Source: Bacteroidales bacterium
GTDB taxonomy: Bacteria; Bacteroidota; Bacteroidia; Bacteroidales; UBA932
Direction: 5' to 3'
DNA: 44,088 nucleotides
Assembly: GCA_017437825.1 (NCBI GenBank)
Contig: JAFRXC010000050.1
Location: forward strand, 1-44,088
In this document: piece by piece, positions 22,221 to 30,537 of the stretch
How positions within the stretch are numbered: position 1 is the first letter of the stretch
Layout of the letters: every line of letters starts with the position of its first letter
Program-made: the position numbers and the translations under genes
Notes under the pieces: model-generated
What the model was told of the DNA's origin: nothing
Seen by the model: the letters and a program-made list of their open reading frames with translations, nothing else
Database searches by the model: none

Positions 22221-23579
22221 ATGAAACTAAAAACCATCGCAGTTTTCCTTATTGCAGCCTGCGCTGCTTCATTAAGCCTCTCTGCCCAGAACCCTATCAT
22301 CAAGGGACAGTTCAGCGCGGATCCGTCCGCACACGTATTCAACGGCAGAGTTTATGTGTATCCGTCACACGACATTCCCGCACCGGCAGAATATGCCCGC
22401 AAGGATTGGTTCTGTATGGCGGATTATCACGTTTATTCCTCTGACAACCTGGTAGACTGGGTAGACCACGGAGTAATCGTAGACCAGTGGAACGTTCCGT
22501 GGGTGAACTCCGCAGGTTACAGTATGTGGGCCCCTGACTGCAACTACCACAACGGCAAGTACTACTTCTACTTCCCGGCTCCGCAGAAGCCGCGTGAGGG
22601 CGTGCGCGGAGGTAACGGAATAGGCGTAGCAATTTCCGACACTCCTTACGGTCCCTTCGTCCCTGAGACTCAGCCAATTCAGGGCATAGGCGGAATAGAC
22701 CCCTGCATCTTCATTGATGACGACGGCACCCCGTATCTGGCTTGGGCCGGCCGCGGACTCCAGGTAGCCCGCCTCAAAGACAATATGCTGGAGCTGGATT
22801 CAGAGCCTGTAACCATCACCGGAATCCCCAGAGGACAGACTGAGGGCCCGTTCCTGTTCAAGCGCAACGGCAAGTACTATTATACTTTCCCTTGGGTAGA
22901 GGACGCCCGCGAGACCCTCGCATACTGTATGGCAGACAATCCTCTTGGCCCGTATACTTTCATGGGCAAGTTCATGGAGCAGTCAGAGACCATCTGCTGG
23001 ACCAACCACCACTCTTTCATAGAGCTTGACGGACAGTGGTACCTGTTCTATCACCACAACGACTATTCTCCGTACTTCGACAAGAACAGGTCAGTGTGCA
23101 TAGATTACCTCTATTTCAATCCTGACGGAACCATCCAGATGGTAACTCCCACTCTCCGCGGCGTAGGCGTCACCAAGGCGACATCCCTCATACAGATAGA
23201 CCGTTACTCCAACAAGTCCGAGCAGTACGTGGCAGTGGACTTCCTCAATTCCGAGTATACATTCGACGGATGGAAGGCTATCCTCTGGAATACCACTCAG
23301 GAAAAGGATCCCCGCTGGATCAGCTATGACAGGGTAGACTTCGGCCAGAGCAATCTCAATTCCGCAACCCTCAGGGTTCACTCCCTGGCAGGAGGAAAGA
23401 TAGAGCTTCGCGCTGATGCACTTGACGGTCCGGTTCTGGCTTCGTTCGACGTACCGGGAGACGCGGTATGGGCAGAAAGGACAGTGCCTGTTTCAGGAAA
23501 CGTGAAGGGAGTTCACAACCTCTACCTTCTTATGACCGACGGCAACCACGTCGAGGTTGACTGGGTGAATTTCAAATAA
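22221..23579 (+). CDS. glycoside hydrolase family 43 with C-terminal CBM6-like domain
   Basis: A 452-residue secreted enzyme (signal peptide ending LSLSAQ). The five-bladed propeller of GH43 shows all three catalytic acids: base Asp34 in FSADPSAHVF, pKa-modulating Asp160 in GGIDPCIFIDDDG, and acid Glu208 in GQTEGPFLFKRNGKYYY. Residues about 330-452 look like a CBM6-type beta-sandwich (FGQSNLNSATLRVHSLAGGKIELRADALDGPVL, VKGVHNLYLLMTDGNHVEVDWVNFK). The family hydrolyses arabinofuranosides, xylosides or arabinans by inversion; the specificity is not readable here. It follows the ECF operon by 49 bases, but the intergenic inverted repeat suggests separate control. A bidirectional terminator lies downstream. 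Confidence 0.92.
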   Translation: MKLKTIAVFLIAACAASLSLSAQNPIIKGQFSADPSAHVFNGRVYVYPSHDIPAPAEYARKDWFCMADYHVYSSDNLVDWVDHGVIVDQWNVPWVNSAGYSMWAPDCNYHNGKYYFYFPAPQKPREGVRGGNGIGVAISDTPYGPFVPETQPIQGIGGIDPCIFIDDDGTPYLAWAGRGLQVARLKDNMLELDSEPVTITGIPRGQTEGPFLFKRNGKYYYTFPWVEDARETLAYCMADNPLGPYTFMGKFMEQSETICWTNHHSFIELDGQWYLFYHHNDYSPYFDKNRSVCIDYLYFNPDGTIQMVTPTLRGVGVTKATSLIQIDRYSNKSEQYVAVDFLNSEYTFDGWKAILWNTTQEKDPRWISYDRVDFGQSNLNSATLRVHSLAGGKIELRADALDGPVLASFDVPGDAVWAERTVPVSGNVKGVHNLYLLMTDGNHVEVDWVNFK

Positions 23580-23584
23580 CTGCC

Positions 23585-23633
23585 ATAGCCGGCTTGACCG
23601 GCTATCCAGATCCCCGATCGAGTCGGGGATGAC
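23585..23633. repeat. two copies of the dispersed GTCAT/CCCGG palindromic element (intergenic)
   Basis: ATAGCCGGCTTGACCGGCTA-T at 23585-23605 and ATCCCCGATCGAGTCGGGGA-T followed by GAC at 23610-23633 are two adjacent 21-bp palindromes with 8-bp arms. They belong to the same family seen at 29870, 37332, 37389, 38785, 38878 and 38905. Here they are between convergent genes, directly after the GH43 stop codon. Confidence 0.8.
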
Positions 23634-23638
23634 GTACA

Positions 23639-23679
23639 AAAGAGAGAGGCCGCGCCATCCCGGCGGGGCCTCTCTCTTT
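23639..23679. terminator. bidirectional terminator, 13-bp stem; remainder of the 316-base gap is empty
   Basis: AAAGAGAGAGGCC (23639-23651) pairs perfectly with GGCCTCTCTCTTT (23667-23679) and is flanked by A/T runs on both sides. It separates the convergent GH43 gene and the lipoprotein regulator gene. From 23680 to 23895 I see no gene or clear signal; the stretch is AT-rich. Confidence 0.75.
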
Positions 23680-23895
23680 GTGTGTAATGATTCGATACTG
23701 TACAGCTTTTGAAGCTTTTCACAGATCCAAGTCTGAAATCTTGACTTATCATATAATCTAACCAGTACAAAAGTACATAGTATTCATTTTCAAAACAAAA
23801 AATAAACTTCATTTTGGCATTGCTAACTATTTGATAATCAATAGGGGGTAGGGAGCAAAAACTTCATAGGGTCAAAATGTGGCCTTTTTCGGGCT

Positions 23896-25533
23896 TCATT
23901 TTCCCTCGAGTTCCCGGCTTGTCTCCAGAAGATCGGTCTTAAGTTTGGTGCCGTTGAGGGACAACCCAAGCTTGTTGCGGATGATGCTGTTGAACTTGCT
24001 GCTGGTGGCGCGGCTGAAAAGCGGTTCCATGTCTTTGGAGTACATTCCCATCAGGAATAGACAGCAGTATCCGATCTCCCATTGGTTGAGGTAATGCTCT
24101 TTGAGGAATTCGACGAACTTGGGATGGCTGGCCTCAAAGACCTTGGCAGTGGACAGGATGAACTCGTCTTTATTGTTGAGCAGTTCCAGGATTTCTTCCC
24201 TGGCCACCTTCTGGTCTCCTGGATTGGAAGTCATGAATCCCAGCAGGACTTTGTCCAGCAGTGAAAGACGCTGATTGACAATCTTGCGGATGTCGTCGTT
24301 CATAACTTCAGACTTATCCTGAGCTGCAATCAGAAGATCCCTTTCTTTCTGAAGGTCATCGTATTCCAGTTTCAGGGAGCTGAGACTTGTATTTGTCCTC
24401 ATCCAGGCCTTCCTCAAATAATTGAGGGCTATGAAGCCCAGACAAAGAATGAGGACGATAGCTGTTATAAGAGAAGTGCGCAGACGCTCTTGCCTGAGTT
24501 CTTCAATCTGCGTCTTGTACCTTTCCTCCATGAACCTGGTGTCGGAATTGAGCACATCCGTCAGATGCGACCTGACTGCCACTGTGGCTTTCTTGCGAGA
24601 ATCCAGGGCCTTTTGGTAATCCCCTTTCTTCTCGTATATGGTTGAGACACGGGTATAATAATCCCGGTCGAGAAGGTTGGGCGCATAAGTAGCGTAATTA
24701 TCCAGGATGAAAAGCGCCGAGTCTAGCATTTCGCAGGCGTTGTAGGCGTCTGAAATGGCGATCCACGGCCTTTGTCGCGGGTTGGGTATCTGGCTGAAGC
24801 AGGAGTCTTTCAAGGCTCTTACGTGTGCCGTATCCTGTGCCTCTATGGCTATTCCTATCCTGGTCTCAAGATAGTTGGATCTGATGAATACCGCCAGGCT
24901 GTCCCAGTAAGGAGTGAGTACGTCCAGAGCCTGGTTGGCAGACTCGAGGTTATGCAAGTGCAGATAATCGTCTGCGATCGAGACCTGAGAATAGCTGTAT
25001 CTGTATGGACGTTGGTTGTTCTTGTAATACTCGCTGGCCTTGATGTCATTGTCCAGGGCAGCATGGTAATCGTAATGGCTTTTGTAAATGCTTGATTTAA
25101 GGGTGTAGAGATGGGCAGCCGTGAACATGTCGTCGGCCTGAGGGATGAAGGATTCTCCCTGGACCAGCCATTCCATAGCCTCTTCGGAGTCTCCGGCATT
25201 GTTGGCTATCCTTGCCATATAGTAGCTGGTGCGGAGCTTCTGCTTTGCGCTGCCATGCTTCTCATAATAATTGACAGCTGGCAAAATAAGGCTGTCACTT
25301 GTAATATGAATGGAATTCATATCCAAGGCCTGGGATATGAGCAAGGAATAATATGCGCGTAGCTGCTCTGTACTGAGATCTTTTTTGTCTATTCCTTGAA
25401 GAATTACAAGAGAACTGTCCGGGTGTTGAAGCATAATGCGGTCTGCCCGCTTCAACTCAGCATCTATTTGCTTGTGGCTTGAGCAAGAAAAAAACAGGCA
25501 GGTCAGTACTATTAACGGGACAATAGGTCTCAT
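23896..25533 (-). CDS. lipoprotein with TPR repeats, one TM helix and cytoplasmic C-terminal domain (regulator-like)
   Basis: A 545-residue protein. The start is ATG 25533 (MRPIVPLIVLTCLFFSC): a TTG four codons earlier would lie inside the -7 box TAACTTTG at 25550-25543. After the lipobox Cys, residues about 20-320 are helical TPR-like repeats (NAGDSEEAMEWLVQGESF, KGDYQKALDSRKKATVAV). A coiled coil, one transmembrane helix (SLITAIVLILCLGFIALNYL) and a second coiled coil (LKLEYDDLQKERDLLIAAQD) follow. The C-terminal 130 residues (NQWEIGYCCLFLMGMYSKDMEPLFSRATSSKFNSIIRNKLGLS) resemble the degenerate winged-helix ends of Bacteroidota TPR sensor-regulators. It may transduce a periplasmic signal to transcription; this is inferred. 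Confidence 0.75.
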   Translation of the reverse strand: MRPIVPLIVLTCLFFSCSSHKQIDAELKRADRIMLQHPDSSLVILQGIDKKDLSTEQLRAYYSLLISQALDMNSIHITSDSLILPAVNYYEKHGSAKQKLRTSYYMARIANNAGDSEEAMEWLVQGESFIPQADDMFTAAHLYTLKSSIYKSHYDYHAALDNDIKASEYYKNNQRPYRYSYSQVSIADDYLHLHNLESANQALDVLTPYWDSLAVFIRSNYLETRIGIAIEAQDTAHVRALKDSCFSQIPNPRQRPWIAISDAYNACEMLDSALFILDNYATYAPNLLDRDYYTRVSTIYEKKGDYQKALDSRKKATVAVRSHLTDVLNSDTRFMEERYKTQIEELRQERLRTSLITAIVLILCLGFIALNYLRKAWMRTNTSLSSLKLEYDDLQKERDLLIAAQDKSEVMNDDIRKIVNQRLSLLDKVLLGFMTSNPGDQKVAREEILELLNNKDEFILSTAKVFEASHPKFVEFLKEHYLNQWEIGYCCLFLMGMYSKDMEPLFSRATSSKFNSIIRNKLGLSLNGTKLKTDLLETSRELEGK

Positions 25534-25542
25534 ATACGAAAT

Positions 25543-25550
25543 CAAAGTTA
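25543..25550 (-). promoter_or_regulatory. -7 box of the TPR lipoprotein regulator
   Basis: TAACTTTG on the minus strand (25550-25543) matches TAnnTTTG exactly, 9 bases before the ATG at 25533. It rules out the TTG start at 25545 and implies a very short 5' leader. Confidence 0.6.
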
Positions 25551-25598
25551 GGTTCTTTTTTTGATTTTATTCTTTTCTTTGTAAGAAAAAACGTACAA

Positions 25599-26486
25599 AT
25601 GAGCGAAAGAAACAAGACTTTGCTGCTGTTGCACCTGGCCGTACTGCTTGCCGGTGGGACCGGTCTTTTTGGCCGACTGATAAGTCTTTCAGGTCTTCCG
25701 CTTGTTTGCTACAGGGTGATGGTGAGCATTGTGTGTATGACCCTGTTCATGTTCTTTACGGGAAAACTTAAGCGAATCCCCCGTTCAAGCGTTCTTATGA
25801 TAGCGGGCTGCGGGGTGCTTCTGGCAATCCACTGGGTCTTCTTCTATGCCAGCATCCAGGCTTCCAATGTCTCAGTGGGAGTCACCTGCATAGCAACGTC
25901 GTGCTTTTTCACCACTCTTTTCCTGCCTATTGTCAACCGCAGCCGTTTCTCCCTGCGGCAGCTGCTCATAAGTTTCATCTCCATAGCAGGAACCCTGCTT
26001 ATTTTCACTCTGGACGTAAGATATCGTCTGGGAATCGTGTTCGGCCTGCTGTGCGCGGCGGTATACTCGTTATTCTCCATTCTCAATAAAAGGGTGGCGG
26101 CAGCTACCGGATCTGACAGCCCCACAATGCTGTTCTACGAACTGCTGGGCGGGGGTACCTTCCTGATCCTTTGTATGCCTTTGATGGCCCTTTTGCGCCC
26201 AGGGGCGGACCTGGTGCCTTCAACCAGCGACATCTGGGCGCTGCTTCTGCTGGGCTCGGTTTTCACGCTGATTCCTTTTTTGCTGCAGATTCACGCGCTG
26301 GCCAGGCTTTCGCCTTTCACCGTTAACGTCACCTATAACCTGGAGCCTGTGTACAGTATCATCTTCGCCGCAATCCTGTTCGGGGAGGCGGCCGAGGTGG
26401 GCCTGTATTTCTGGTTGGGTCTGGGCCTGGTTATCCTTTCGGTAGTGCTCCAAACTATTGAAGAAAAGAGAAATACGGATTCTTAA
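25599..26486 (+). CDS. EamA/DMT-superfamily transporter
   Basis: A 295-residue inner-membrane protein with ten hydrophobic segments arranged as two five-helix EamA repeats. Recognisable parts are LAIHWVFFYASIQASNVSVGVTCIATSCFFTTLFLPI at the end of the first repeat and the C-terminal LSPFTVNVTYNLEPVYSIIFAAILFGEAAEVGLYFWLGLGLVILSV. The superfamily includes exporters of amino acids and metabolites; the substrate is unknown. The gene is divergent from the TPR regulator, with a 65-base gap that has a weak TTTCTTTG box at 25574-25581. The SSS symporter starts 36 bases downstream. Confidence 0.88.
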   Translation: MSERNKTLLLLHLAVLLAGGTGLFGRLISLSGLPLVCYRVMVSIVCMTLFMFFTGKLKRIPRSSVLMIAGCGVLLAIHWVFFYASIQASNVSVGVTCIATSCFFTTLFLPIVNRSRFSLRQLLISFISIAGTLLIFTLDVRYRLGIVFGLLCAAVYSLFSILNKRVAAATGSDSPTMLFYELLGGGTFLILCMPLMALLRPGADLVPSTSDIWALLLLGSVFTLIPFLLQIHALARLSPFTVNVTYNLEPVYSIIFAAILFGEAAEVGLYFWLGLGLVILSVVLQTIEEKRNTDS

Positions 26487-26522
26487 AAGATTTTTTAAAT
26501 TATTTTTAGTAGCTTTACGGAT

Positions 26523-28109
26523 ATGTTACTAAAAATAATACTCCTCCTCCTGTTCTTCGCCTTGATGATAGGCGTTGGCATCTATTGCCGCCGTACTGCT
26601 ACGGACGTACAGGGCTTTGTGCTCGGAGGCCGCAACGTAGGTTCGTGGCTTACCGCATTCGCATTCGGTACTTCTTATTTTTCAGCCGTGATCTTCGTGG
26701 GTTACGCGGGACAGTTCGGCTGGAAGTATGGCCTTGCCGCAACCTGGATAGGTATCGGCAATGCTCTCATAGGCTCTTTGCTGGCCTGGAGGATCCTGGG
26801 ACGCCGGACCCGACTTATGACACAGTATCTTCAGAGCGCCACAATGCCTGACTTCTTCGGGAAGCGTTTCCTGAGCAATGCTCTCAAGGTAGCCGCATCG
26901 GTTATCGTGTTCATTTTCCTCATTCCTTATACGGCTTCCCTGTACAACGGACTGTCGCGCCTTTTCAGTATGGCGTTCAACATAGATTATCTGTGGTGCG
27001 TGCTTGGAATGGCAGTGCTCACGGGCATTTATGTATGGGTAGGTGGATATATGGCTACCGCCGTTAACGATTTCATACAAGGAATCATTATGCTGGTGGG
27101 AATTTGTGCAGTGATTGCATCCGTGCTCAGCGGCAACGGAGGCTTCGGCGCGGCCGTGGAGAGCCTCTCCCAGATTCCGTCCGAGGCCGCGCCCGCCCTG
27201 AACGGCGCCTTCGTCTCGTTCCTGGGGCCTCAGCCGATATACTTGCTGGGCGTGGTGCTGCTCACTTCGCTCGGCACCTGGGGACTCCCTCAGATGGTAG
27301 GTAAGTTCTACGCTATCCGCAACGAGGCCGCCATCCGCAAGGGAACCTTCATCTCCACGTTCTTCGCAATTATCGTGGCTGGGGGATGCTATTTCCTGGG
27401 AGGTTTCGGCAGGCTTTACGGACAGAGCATTGAGTACACGGCCTCGGGGACTCCGGTTTACGACAGCATTGTGCCGTCAATGCTGGCTTCATTGCCTGAC
27501 CTGATGATTGGAGTAGTGATTATCCTGGTGCTTTCGGCGTCTATGTCCACGCTATCGTCACTGGTGCTCACTTCAGGCTCCACGCTCACGCTTGACATCA
27601 TAGACCCTGCCGTGGCAAAAGCCCGCAAGGGCCAGCATCTTAGCGAGCGCAGGAAGCTTCTCAGCATCCGTCTGCTGGTGATTTTCTTCATAGCGGTGTC
27701 TTCAATCATAGCTATCGTGCAGTCAAAGAGTTCCGTTACCTTCATCGCGCAGCTGATGGGTATCTCTTGGGGAGCGCTCGCGGGCGCATTCCTGGCCCCG
27801 TTCCTGTACGGCCTTTACTGGAAGCGCACTACGGCTGCTTCCGTCTGGGCTTCATTCATCGCGGGAATCGTGGTGATGTGCTGCTGTATGTATTGCACTT
27901 TCACCGGAAAGACTTTCATCAGCCCTTACTTCACATCGCCTATCAACGCTGGCGTACTGGCTATGGTGCTTGGCCTGGTAATAGTTCCTGTAGTCAGTCT
28001 TGTTACCAAAGTGCGTGATACTGAGAAGGTTGAGGAGATGTTCGACTGCTACGAGAATACAGTTACCGTGCGTGCTTCAACTTCTTTGGTTGAGGAGCAG
28101 GAATCATAG
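26523..28109 (+). CDS. sodium:solute symporter (SSS family)
   Basis: A 528-residue protein with about 13 transmembrane segments. SSS signatures are visible: GFVLGGRNVGSWLTAFAFGTSYFSAVIFVGYAGQ near the N terminus (sodium-binding region of TM1), GIYVWVGGYMATAVNDFIQGIIMLVG and the later VVIILVLSASMSTLSSLVLTSGSTLTLDII. This is typical of PutP-like symporters for proline, sugars or carboxylates; the substrate is not defined. A -7-like TAGCTTTA at 26511-26518 lies 4 bases before the start codon, so the transcript could be nearly leaderless, or the gene may be read from the EamA promoter. Confidence 0.92.
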   Translation: MLLKIILLLLFFALMIGVGIYCRRTATDVQGFVLGGRNVGSWLTAFAFGTSYFSAVIFVGYAGQFGWKYGLAATWIGIGNALIGSLLAWRILGRRTRLMTQYLQSATMPDFFGKRFLSNALKVAASVIVFIFLIPYTASLYNGLSRLFSMAFNIDYLWCVLGMAVLTGIYVWVGGYMATAVNDFIQGIIMLVGICAVIASVLSGNGGFGAAVESLSQIPSEAAPALNGAFVSFLGPQPIYLLGVVLLTSLGTWGLPQMVGKFYAIRNEAAIRKGTFISTFFAIIVAGGCYFLGGFGRLYGQSIEYTASGTPVYDSIVPSMLASLPDLMIGVVIILVLSASMSTLSSLVLTSGSTLTLDIIDPAVAKARKGQHLSERRKLLSIRLLVIFFIAVSSIIAIVQSKSSVTFIAQLMGISWGALAGAFLAPFLYGLYWKRTTAASVWASFIAGIVVMCCCMYCTFTGKTFISPYFTSPINAGVLAMVLGLVIVPVVSLVTKVRDTEKVEEMFDCYENTVTVRASTSLVEEQES

Positions 28110-28118
28110 ATTTTTTAT

Positions 28119-28126
28119 TATATTTG
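28119..28126 (+). promoter_or_regulatory. -7 box of the GlsB-like gene
   Basis: TATATTTG at 28119-28126 matches the Bacteroidota -7 consensus and lies 24 bases before the ATG at 28151. Confidence 0.65.
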
Positions 28127-28150
28127 TGTGTACACTAAAATCTAATCATC

Positions 28151-28396
28151 ATGGGAATTTTAATTACCATACTCATTGGAGCCCTTGCAGGATTCCTGGC
28201 AGGCAGGCTCGTTAAGGGCTTCGGCTTCGGCTTCCTTGTAAACCTTCTCGTAGGTATCCTCGGTGGATTCATCGGCGGAAACCTTCTCAACTGGCTCGGC
28301 GTAAGCTTCGGAGGCACCATCATCGGCCAGATTCTCACGGCTGTCGTAGGAGCTGTAGTTCTTCTTTGGGTGGTTTCTTTATTCAAAAAGAAATAA
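28151..28396 (+). CDS. GlsB/YeaQ/YmgE-family small membrane protein
   Basis: An 81-residue protein with three hydrophobic, glycine-rich segments (ILITILIGALAGFLAGRLVKG, GFLVNLLVGILGGFIGGNLLNWLGVSF, IGQILTAVVGAVVLLWVVSLF), which is the full architecture of the transglycosylase-associated/YeaQ family. These proteins are often stress-induced; the biochemical role is not established. The gene has its own promoter at 28119-28126 and a terminator hairpin at 28415-28436 with a T-tract, so it is likely monocistronic and expressed separately from its neighbours. Confidence 0.9.
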   Translation: MGILITILIGALAGFLAGRLVKGFGFGFLVNLLVGILGGFIGGNLLNWLGVSFGGTIIGQILTAVVGAVVLLWVVSLFKKK

Positions 28397-28414
28397 CATT
28401 TGATTCTTTAAAGT

Positions 28415-28444
28415 ATGGCCGGCTTTGACCGGCCATCTTTTTTT
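28415..28444 (+). terminator. intrinsic terminator built on a GCCGG palindrome
   Basis: ATGGCCGG (28415-28422) and CCGGCCAT (28429-28436) form the stem with a short loop, followed by seven Ts (28438-28444). The sequence GGCCGGCTTTGACCGGCC is close to the dispersed palindrome family seen elsewhere in the window, so a copy of the element may serve as a terminator here. Confidence 0.75.
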
Positions 28445-28450
28445 ACAGCT

Positions 28451-29548
28451 ATGAAAAAGGAAAGGATTGCATTTCTGGACTATCTGCGGGTTTTTGCCTG
28501 TTTCCTGGTTATGATAGTCCACGCCAGCGAGAACTATTATCCGGGCCCGGAGTCTACCGATATGGCCGGCCCCCAGGCAATTCTGGCAAACCAGACGGAC
28601 CGTCTGTGCGTGTCGTTATTTGACGGTTTCTCAAGGATTTCAGTGCCGCTGTTCATGATGGTGTCGGCGTTTTTGCTGGCGCCCAAGAAGAAGGAGCAGA
28701 GCGCGCGGGAGTTCTATCGTCGCCGTTTCGGAAAGATATTTCCGCCTTTCCTGGTTTTCACTGTGCTGTATGCTACTCTGCCTCTGCTTTGGGGACAGAT
28801 TGACGTTGCCACTTCGCTTCGGGACCTTTCCAGAATCCCTCTGAACTTCCCGACTCTTGGAGGGCATCTTTGGTTCATCTTCCCGCTGTTCGGATTGTAT
28901 CTGTTCATTCCGGTGATCTCTCCCTGGCTGGAGCAGGCGACTGCGCGTGAAGAGAGGTTCTTTCTCCTGCTGTTCCTCATTTCATCCTGCATGCCTTATC
29001 TTAACAGGTGGTTCGGGGAGTTGTGGGGGCAATGCTTCTGGAACGAGTTCCATATAATCTGGTATTTCTCCGGGTTCCTGGGGTATCTGGTGCTGGCGCA
29101 TTACATCAAGGAGCACCTGACCTGGGACAGGGGACGGCGTATGGCGGTGGGCACGGCTATGCTGTTGGCCGGCTCTGCCGTTACTATCTATTCGTATTAT
29201 ATCCAGGCTGTTCCGGGTGTGCTGCTGGAGACTCCGGTGTTGGAAGTAGGTTGGAGGTTCTGCTCTATTAACGTGGTGTTCGCTACGGCGGGGGCGTTCT
29301 TGCTGTTCACCTGTATAAAGGCGGATCGTGCACCCAGGCTCATCGAGTCTCTGTCGCGGTTGAGTTATGGCATATACCTGATGCACATTTTCTGGCTGCA
29401 TCTGTGGACCATAGTCTCAATGCAGATGTTGCACCTGCCCACGCCGCTTTCTATTCCGTTCATCGCGGTTTGCACCTTCGTGACCTCCGCACTCTGCACC
29501 AAGCTCATCTCTCTGCTCCCAGGCAGCAAGTACGTAGTTGGCTGCTAG
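28451..29548 (+). CDS. acyltransferase 3 family membrane protein
   Basis: A 365-residue integral membrane protein with about ten helices. The start is ATG 28451; a frame open from 28415 runs through the terminator hairpin. The N-terminal RIAFLDYLRVFACFLVMIVHASENYY holds the conserved His of acyltransferase 3 proteins, and SRISVPLFMMVSAFLL and YRRRFGKIFPPFLVFTVLY are also typical. This family transfers acyl groups from the cytoplasm to surface or secreted glycans, or modifies lipids. No polysaccharide locus adjoins it, so the acceptor is unknown. A long inverted repeat follows 7 bases after the stop. Confidence 0.88.
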   Translation: MKKERIAFLDYLRVFACFLVMIVHASENYYPGPESTDMAGPQAILANQTDRLCVSLFDGFSRISVPLFMMVSAFLLAPKKKEQSAREFYRRRFGKIFPPFLVFTVLYATLPLLWGQIDVATSLRDLSRIPLNFPTLGGHLWFIFPLFGLYLFIPVISPWLEQATAREERFFLLLFLISSCMPYLNRWFGELWGQCFWNEFHIIWYFSGFLGYLVLAHYIKEHLTWDRGRRMAVGTAMLLAGSAVTIYSYYIQAVPGVLLETPVLEVGWRFCSINVVFATAGAFLLFTCIKADRAPRLIESLSRLSYGIYLMHIFWLHLWTIVSMQMLHLPTPLSIPFIAVCTFVTSALCTKLISLLPGSKYVVGC

Positions 29549-29555
29549 GTCTTCT

Positions 29556-29686
29556 GCGCCGGGAAGGTATCTCCCTGTCGTTAGCCTTCGCTTCGCTCAT
29601 CCCTCCCACGCCATCGGCGCGGGCCCCTCCCGTTCCCGCGGCCACGGGCGGCCACGGGCTCCGACAGGGATATACCTTCCCGGCGC
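29556..29686. repeat. 25-bp inverted repeat with an 81-base GC-rich interior
   Basis: The arm 29556-29580 (GCGCCGGGAAGGTATCTCCC...) pairs with 29662-29686 at 24 of 25 positions. The interior contains a smaller stem CGCGGG/CCCGCG. The element sits between the convergent acyltransferase and DNA glycosylase genes and has no T-tract. Confidence 0.8.
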
Positions 29687-29713
29687 CGTGGTTGTGGCTA
29701 CTGGTGGAGGGAG

Positions 29714-30358
29714 TTAGGGCCAAAGGCGGGCGTAGGCGGCGGCTTTGGCGGTGAGGGCGAGGGGATAAGCGCGGGAGGTGGATGGCATCCGCCACCACCG
29801 AAGCGTGCGGCCCCAGGCCGAAACGTCCACACTGGTGCCGGGGGCGGGGATGCTGACGGGGGTGTCGGGGAGATTCCCGGTCGAGCCGGGAATGACGGGG
29901 GAATTGGGAAATTCGGAATCAACAGTGGATGCAGAATTCCTTCGCAGAAGGGCTGCAAGTTCTTCCGAGGCTTTGCCGCCGGTGGTGACGATGGTGCGGC
30001 AGCGGGGGAGGCGGGCCAGGAGGGCGCCGACGTCCGTGGGCTGCAGCACCTCCAGAAAGGCGTCGCTGGCGTTGTCTTTGAGGCGTCGCACCTGCGAAGC
30101 GGTGTCGAAGAAGGCCAGGCCGGCTGCGCGGCAGAAATCGACCACGGCCTCGTAGTCGAAGCGCTTGCCGGCCGGATTAACGAAGTGCTGTGCGTCGCCG
30201 AAGTGTACCAGCCCCATTACGCGCCAGAAATCGTTATTGAAATTGGGGTAGAAGAAATCCATTGACCACCGCGCGCGGGGCGGAGGGAAACTGCCAAGGA
30301 ACAGGATTGAAGCGTCCTGCGGCAGGAAAGGTTCCAACGGATGGGTCTCTATTGTCAT
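29714..30358 (-). CDS. uracil/hypoxanthine-DNA glycosylase-family protein with in-frame palindromic insert
   Basis: A 214-residue cytoplasmic protein of the uracil-DNA glycosylase superfamily, closest to the DNA-deoxyinosine glycosylase group. The N-terminal part (LFLGSFPPPRARWSMDFFYPNFNNDFWRVMG), the DTASQVRRLKDNASD segment and the C-terminal WRMPSTSRAYPL motif are all present. Members remove hypoxanthine or uracil from DNA in base-excision repair. It is longer than usual: between TTGGKASEELAALL and WRMPSTSRAYPL lie about 50 residues of low-complexity linker. These include V155-IPGSTGNL-163, encoded by the palindromic element at 29870-29896. Both conserved halves remain in frame, so the protein is probably functional with an enlarged loop. 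Confidence 0.85.
   Translation of the reverse strand: MTIETHPLEPFLPQDASILFLGSFPPPRARWSMDFFYPNFNNDFWRVMGLVHFGDAQHFVNPAGKRFDYEAVVDFCRAAGLAFFDTASQVRRLKDNASDAFLEVLQPTDVGALLARLPRCRTIVTTGGKASEELAALLRRNSASTVDSEFPNSPVIPGSTGNLPDTPVSIPAPGTSVDVSAWGRTLRWWRMPSTSRAYPLALTAKAAAYARLWP
29870..29896 (-). repeat. 27-bp palindromic element inside the DNA glycosylase gene, in frame
   Basis: Read on the minus strand (29896 to 29870) it is GTC-ATTCCCGG-CTCGA-CCGGGAAT-CTC, the same unit as in the superoxide dismutase gene. It encodes VIPGSTGNL at residues 155-163 and preserves the reading frame. Confidence 0.85.
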
Positions 30359-30364
30359 CAGAGT

Positions 30365-30489
30365 GTTTTTATCGGAGCGGTGATGTCCCTTTTGAGGCCC
30401 CGGGATGGGGCCTGCGGGTCACATCGAGCCTCGCGGCTCCGCATACGTTCAAGACGCCGATACTTATTGTCGCCCGCTCCCGATAAAAC
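30365..30489. repeat. compound inverted repeat (three-way-junction form)
   Basis: An outer stem pairs 30365-30380 (GTTTTTATCGGAGCGG) with 30474-30489 (CCGCTCCCGATAAAAC) with one bulge. It encloses two inner hairpins, AGGCCCC/GGGGCCT at about 30395-30413 and GAGCC/GGCTC at about 30426-30438. It lies directly upstream of the glycosylase start codon. It may be a structured RNA or a compound mobile palindrome; no family is recognised. Confidence 0.6.
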
Positions 30490-30537
30490 AACAAAAACAT
30501 CTTCGAGATATGACAGGGACAAAAGTACGGCGTCAAA

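Noticed and set aside
29698-29958. An 86-codon minus-strand frame rich in Pro over the glycosylase 3' end
   Set aside because: Out-of-frame shadow of the GC-rich linker; the glycosylase frame contains the conserved C-terminal motif.
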